Program-made: the position numbers and the translations under genes
Notes under the pieces: model-generated
Databases searched by the model: none
Seen by the model: the letters and a program-made list of their open reading frames with translations, nothing else
Told to the model about the DNA's origin: nothing
NCBI GenBank assembly: GCA_031274005.1
Contig: JAISQU010000080.1
Location: 1-16,490, forward strand
Source of the DNA: Spirochaetales bacterium
GTDB taxonomy: Bacteria; Spirochaetota; Spirochaetia; DTKZ01
Length of the DNA: 16,490 nucleotides
Direction of reading: 5' to 3'
In this document: positions 13,469 through 16,490 of the stretch, piece by piece
Layout of the letters: each line of letters begins with the position of its first letter
Numbering within the stretch: position 1 is the stretch's first letter

Positions 13469-14051
13469 GCCACGCACGGAAATTGCGGAAGCGGCATAAC
13501 CATCACGGCAATTGCTTCGCAATTGCGTTTTAACCAGGAGTTTTGTTTTTCCGTATATAGGGCACTGGTGACTCTCACCGTAATTTCCACCCGCCTTGCG
13601 GCGGGGGCACCATCACGGAAATTGCGGAAGGGAGATAGCCCGAAAGGGCAATCGCTTCGCGATTGCGTTTTAACCAGGAGCTTGTGTGAACAAGCCTGAA
13701 GCGCACTGGTGACTCTCACCGCAATTTCCGCCCGCCTTGCGGCGGGGGCGCTATCACGGAAATGTGCGGACGGGGCATAACCGGCACGGCAATTGCTGCG
13801 CAATTGCCTTTACATTCAGGAGCTTTGGTGACACGCCTGAAGTACATGGTGACCTTCACCGCAATTTCCGCCCGTCTTGCGGCGGGGGCGCCATCACGGA
13901 AATTGCGGAAGGGAGATAGCCCGAAAGGGCAATCGCTTCGCGATTGCGTTTTAACCAGGAGTTTTGTTTTTCCGTATATAGGGCACTGGTGACTCTCACC
14001 GCAAATTTCCGGCGCCGACATGCGGTTCGCCTATGCGAACCGCATGTCGGC
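13469..14051 (-). repeat. Modular repeat element, copy B (four units of about 140 bp)
   Basis: This is the same element as copy A in reverse. The left end GCCAC-G-CACGGAAA (13469-13482) matches the complement of the right end of A, and the right end is the palindrome at 14014-14051. Units start with GGAAAT(T/GT)GCGG at 13478, 13617, 13758 and 13898, spacing 139, 141 and 140 bp, and close with CCG(C/T)AATTTCC. Each contains a variable hairpin (GCAATTGC or GCAATCGC with its complement), a CAGG...CCTG region, GGTGA...TCACC and, between units, CCCGCC-TTGC-GGCGGG (13590-13605). Small reading frames crossing it are repeat-derived. Between 13445 and 14091 I see nothing else besides the promoter at the right end. 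Confidence 0.85.
14014..14051. repeat. End palindrome of element B
   Basis: Arms of 17 bp (14014-14030 and 14035-14051) are perfectly complementary around the loop CTAT. The sequence matches the element A palindrome except for a paired A-T to G-C change. Confidence 0.87.
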
Positions 14052-14057
14052 TGGGTC

Positions 14058-14085
14058 TTGCCCCTGGGGCAAAAAGCTGTATAAT
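14058..14085 (+). promoter_or_regulatory. Promoter giving a leaderless transcript for the DUF4105 gene
   Basis: TTGCCC (14058-14063), 16 bp, TATAAT (14080-14085). The predicted start is 14092, the A of the ATG. GCCCC-T-GGGGC (14060-14070) forms a palindrome overlapping the -35, a possible operator. The -35 lies 6 bases after the end palindrome of element B. Confidence 0.6.
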
Positions 14086-14091
14086 GCCTTT

Positions 14092-15411
14092 ATGAAAAGG
14101 TATGGCTTCGTTTTTCTGCTGCTTCTGTGCGCTTTGTCTTTGCGGGCTCAGAATTATGCGGACCTGACATTCAAGATGGCGGTATTCGGGCCAAGTGATA
14201 AGATTTTTGTCTGGTGGGGGCACGCCGCTCTTATCGTGGAAAATACGCGCTGGAATTCTTCGCGCGTTTTCGACTGGGGTATTTTTTCCTACCCTTCGGA
14301 TAATTTTTTACATGATTTTGTCAATGACCGCGTGCGCTATAAATGCAGGGCCGGTCCTTATGACCTTAAAGAGTATCTGGACGAAGACCGCGATATTATT
14401 GTGTATACACTCAATCTGGACACGGCGGGTAAAGAAGCCATTCTAACGTACGCGGAAAACAAAGTGCTGCCGGAAAACTGTTATTACGATTATCACGAGT
14501 TCCGCAATAACTGTTCCACCGGCATCCGTGATATTATTGATATGGGGACAGGCGGCCAGTTGAAGGCTTGGGCAAACGCGGCTGCAGGGCGTTTTTCCCT
14601 GAGGCAGCAGGCGCGGCGCTTTACCTGGCACAGCCCCTTTTCTGATTGGTTTCTGGATTTTCTGATGGGTCAGAGCCTGGATGGGCCTCTCACCCTGTGG
14701 GATGAAATGTTTCTGCCCGTGGAGATCGCGCGTAACATCGATGGCTTCCGGTTTACCGATAATTCCGGCGCCGAACGCAAACTGGTCTCGTCGGTACAAA
14801 TTCTCAACTCGACAAAGACCCGTAATCCCATTTTGCAGGCGCCTCTAAGCCGGTTTCTTCCCAGCCTTGTTTCAGGCGTATTTGCGGCGGTTTTGTTTGC
14901 ACTTATCGCCGGCGCGCGGAAAAAATTTCCCCGCGCCGGCGGAATCACCTGGGGCATAAGCCAGAGTCTTGCGGGACTCATACTTGGGGCCGCCGGCTGC
15001 GTACTGTTTTTCGGAAGATTTTTTTTGAATAACGATTATATCAGGCAAAACTACAACCTCCTTTTTATCAATCCCCTGCTTCTGGCGGCGGTTCCTCTGG
15101 GCATAATCGCGGCTGTGCGCAAACCTAAAACAGAACAGGGCGGGCGCGGCGGCTGCTCCCTGGCGGAGAAGGCTCTTCGTATCCTGTGGACGTATGTGTT
15201 TATCGCCTGCGCCCTCACCGTACTTATGAAGGCCCTGCCTGTGTTTTATCAACGCAACGGGTCTGTGCAGGCGCTGGTACTCCCCCTGGCGTTCGCGCTG
15301 AGTAATATGCCGCGGATTTGCGGCGGCATGGGCCGCAGGCTTTCAGGGCGCATATTCAAAGCCGCCGTGCTCCCGCCGCTCTTCGGCGGCTCCGCCGGGA
15401 CGAATATGTGA
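14092..15411 (+). CDS. DUF4105 (Lnb N-terminal-like) protein with C-terminal membrane domain
   Basis: The 439-residue protein has an N-terminal signal sequence (MKRYGFVFLLLLCALSLRAQ), then a periplasmic DUF4105 domain (about 36-225). Visible motifs are WWGHAAL (H44), FDWGIFSYP (60-68), VRYKC and YDYHEFRNNCSTGIRD (N140, C141). The conserved His and Cys suggest a cysteine-hydrolase-like site, as proposed for this family, but activity is unproven. Residues about 256-405 contain five likely membrane spans. The start is the ATG at 14092. An upstream in-frame ATG at 14020 lies inside the element B palindrome, would bury the signal sequence and predates the predicted transcription start. No Shine-Dalgarno site precedes 14092, consistent with a leaderless mRNA. 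Its TGA overlaps the GTG of the EamA gene. Confidence 0.88.
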   Translation: MKRYGFVFLLLLCALSLRAQNYADLTFKMAVFGPSDKIFVWWGHAALIVENTRWNSSRVFDWGIFSYPSDNFLHDFVNDRVRYKCRAGPYDLKEYLDEDRDIIVYTLNLDTAGKEAILTYAENKVLPENCYYDYHEFRNNCSTGIRDIIDMGTGGQLKAWANAAAGRFSLRQQARRFTWHSPFSDWFLDFLMGQSLDGPLTLWDEMFLPVEIARNIDGFRFTDNSGAERKLVSSVQILNSTKTRNPILQAPLSRFLPSLVSGVFAAVLFALIAGARKKFPRAGGITWGISQSLAGLILGAAGCVLFFGRFFLNNDYIRQNYNLLFINPLLLAAVPLGIIAAVRKPKTEQGGRGGCSLAEKALRILWTYVFIACALTVLMKALPVFYQRNGSVQALVLPLAFALSNMPRICGGMGRRLSGRIFKAAVLPPLFGGSAGTNM

Positions 15412-16274
15412 AGAACGACCTTCTGCTTCTCATCACGGCCGCCATCTGGGGTTTTGCCTTTGTCGCACAGAGGGCCGGTATGCGGCTTATCGGCCCCCTT
15501 ACCTATAACGGCGTCCGTTTTACCCTGGGTCTTGTTTCCCTGCTGCCGGTTTTGTTCCTGTCGCTTCGCGGGCGGACGAAGAATGAACCTGCGCAAGCGC
15601 CGCCAAACCGCCGGGCGCTTCTCGTGTGGGGAATCATTGCCGGTCTTCTGCTCTGCGCCGCCTGCGCTTTTCAGCAGATGGGAGTCGTCTTTACGACAGC
15701 CGGAAAAGCGGGATTCATAACCTGTTTGTACGTTGTTCTGGTACCTGTTTTCGGGATTTTTCTGGGCACAAAAAGCAGCGCCGCGGGCTGGGCCGGAGCG
15801 CTGCTGGCTATTTCAGGTTTGTACCTGCTCAGTATTCAGGAAAGTTTTTCTATAAACAAGGGAGACCTGCTTGTTCTGCTTTCTTCCCTGTTTTTCGCCG
15901 GACATACTCTTCTGGTCGCAAAGACCTCGGCGCGTTTTGATCCCATAGTGTTTTCGTTTATACAGTACGCGGTCTGCGCCGCCGCAAGCAGCATGGCCGC
16001 CCTGTTCGGCGAGCTTTGGAACACAGAGGCCGTCCTGTCCGCGTGGCTGCCCATTGTGTACGGCGGCGTCTTCTCCGTGGGAATAGCCTACTCCCTGCAA
16101 ATCGCGGCCCTCAGAAAGGCCCATCCCACCCACGCTTCGATTATCCTCAGCCTTGCGGGCCTGTTCGCGGCGGCCGGCGGTTTTCTGATTCTGGGCGAAC
16201 GCTTTTCCGTCCGTGAAATATCCGGAGGCCTCCTTATGCTGGGCGGCGCAATCATAAGCCGGGTCAAAAAATAA
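15408..16274 (+). CDS. EamA/DMT-family transporter
   Basis: Starting from the GTG that overlaps the upstream stop (GTGA at 15408-15411), the protein has 288 residues, the normal size for the drug/metabolite transporter superfamily. It has about ten membrane spans in two EamA repeats (about 5-140 and 150-285). The first repeat opens AAIWGFAFVAQRAG and the second ends with the typical GERFSVREISGGLLMLGGAII. An ATG at 15318 in the same frame would add 30 basic residues with no membrane character, so the GTG is preferred. Substrate cannot be predicted for this family. Overlap indicates translational coupling with the DUF4105 gene, though a functional link is not evident. Confidence 0.9.
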   Translation: MKNDLLLLITAAIWGFAFVAQRAGMRLIGPLTYNGVRFTLGLVSLLPVLFLSLRGRTKNEPAQAPPNRRALLVWGIIAGLLLCAACAFQQMGVVFTTAGKAGFITCLYVVLVPVFGIFLGTKSSAAGWAGALLAISGLYLLSIQESFSINKGDLLVLLSSLFFAGHTLLVAKTSARFDPIVFSFIQYAVCAAASSMAALFGELWNTEAVLSAWLPIVYGGVFSVGIAYSLQIAALRKAHPTHASIILSLAGLFAAAGGFLILGERFSVREISGGLLMLGGAIISRVKK

Positions 16275-16337
16275 TCCGGAGCTCATGCGAAGTACGGATT
16301 TAGAGCCTGTTTAATCTCTTGCTCCCTCCCCCCGGGC

Positions 16338-16396
16338 GCGCAAGGGATTGAAGCGGAAATCCTTTTGGCGTAGCCAAAAGATTGGAGCGAAAAGCC
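16338..16396 (+). repeat. Intergenic repeat R2, copy 2
   Basis: It starts GCGCAAGGGATTGAAG (16338-16353), continues to the hairpin CTTTTGGC-GTA-GCCAAAAG (16362-16380) and ends GCGAAAAGCC (16387-16396). Start and end match copy 1 at 1-60, which is on the other strand, while the hairpin sequences are unrelated. Confidence 0.6.
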
Positions 16397-16459
16397 GGCG
16401 TACAGCCTGCCTAAAGGCAGGTTGCCGGAATATAACGGCAGGGTTTTCGTATACGCCGG
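16395..16459. other. Structured non-coding segment after the EamA gene
   Basis: CCGGCGTA (16395-16402) can pair with TACGCCGG (about 16452-16459), enclosing CCTGCC-TAAA-GGCAGG (16406-16421). No reading frame of note lies here. It directly follows repeat R2 and may be part of the same composite repeat, which continues past the window edge. Confidence 0.4.
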
Positions 16460-16490
16460 GCCGTTTTGCCCTATTTTGCAAGCACACGGC

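Noticed and set aside
8482..14010. CRISPR array or integron attC array
   Set aside because: Unit lengths of 140-151 bp with no unique spacers do not fit CRISPR. No paired attC core sites or cassette genes are present between units.
13138..14021. Minus-strand reading frames across element B
   Set aside because: Composition is repeat-derived, and part runs antisense to the last ArsA-module gene.
14020..14091. Extending the DUF4105 protein to the ATG at 14020
   Set aside because: That ATG is inside the element B palindrome and upstream of the predicted transcription start; the extension would hide a clean signal peptide.

Overview
The window looks like a chromosomal stretch of a spirochaete, most likely a Treponema-type organism of moderate GC (inference). 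The evidence is gene content: a TatD hydrolase diverging from an M23 peptidase-bactofilin pair, YaaR and PSP1/RicT proteins in tandem, a FlhG/MinD-like ATPase beside lgt, an ATPase-domain/HDOD fusion, and a single-domain ArsA-type ATPase with small companion genes. There is no phage, transposase, CRISPR array, tRNA or rRNA.

Layout. 1-160: an intergenic repeat and a weak terminator. 162-935 (-): TatD hydrolase. 1149-4126 (+): M23 peptidase, bactofilin, YaaR-like and RicT-like proteins behind one good promoter. 4265-6821 (+): a small membrane protein, the MinD-like ATPase and lgt; the first gene appears leaderless. 6874-8355 (-): HATPase-HDOD protein with a strong promoter. 8443-8903: repeat element A, followed by a 19-bp inverted repeat (8915-9098). 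9264-10973 (+): cstA with its own promoter, leader hairpin and terminator. 11080-13444 (+): four-gene ArsA-ATPase module, interrupted by a perfect 26-bp inverted repeat. 13469-14051: repeat element B. 14092-16274 (+): DUF4105 membrane protein, again apparently leaderless, overlapping an EamA transporter. 16275-16490: a second copy, inverted, of the repeat seen at position 1.

The genes fall into themes. M23 peptidase, bactofilin and lgt belong to the cell envelope. YaaR/RicT and the ParA/MinD and ArsA ATPases are regulatory or positioning and targeting NTPases. CstA and EamA are transporters.

The most unusual content is non-coding. Elements A and B are two copies of one modular element, in opposite orientation about 4.6 kb apart. 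Each has a palindrome at one end, a shared sequence at the other, and three or four internal units of 140-151 bp. Each unit can fold into an outer stem enclosing several hairpins, and several stems show paired compensatory changes between copies. In both copies the palindromic end lies within 10 bp of the -35 box of a gene transcribed away from the element. I do not recognise this family.
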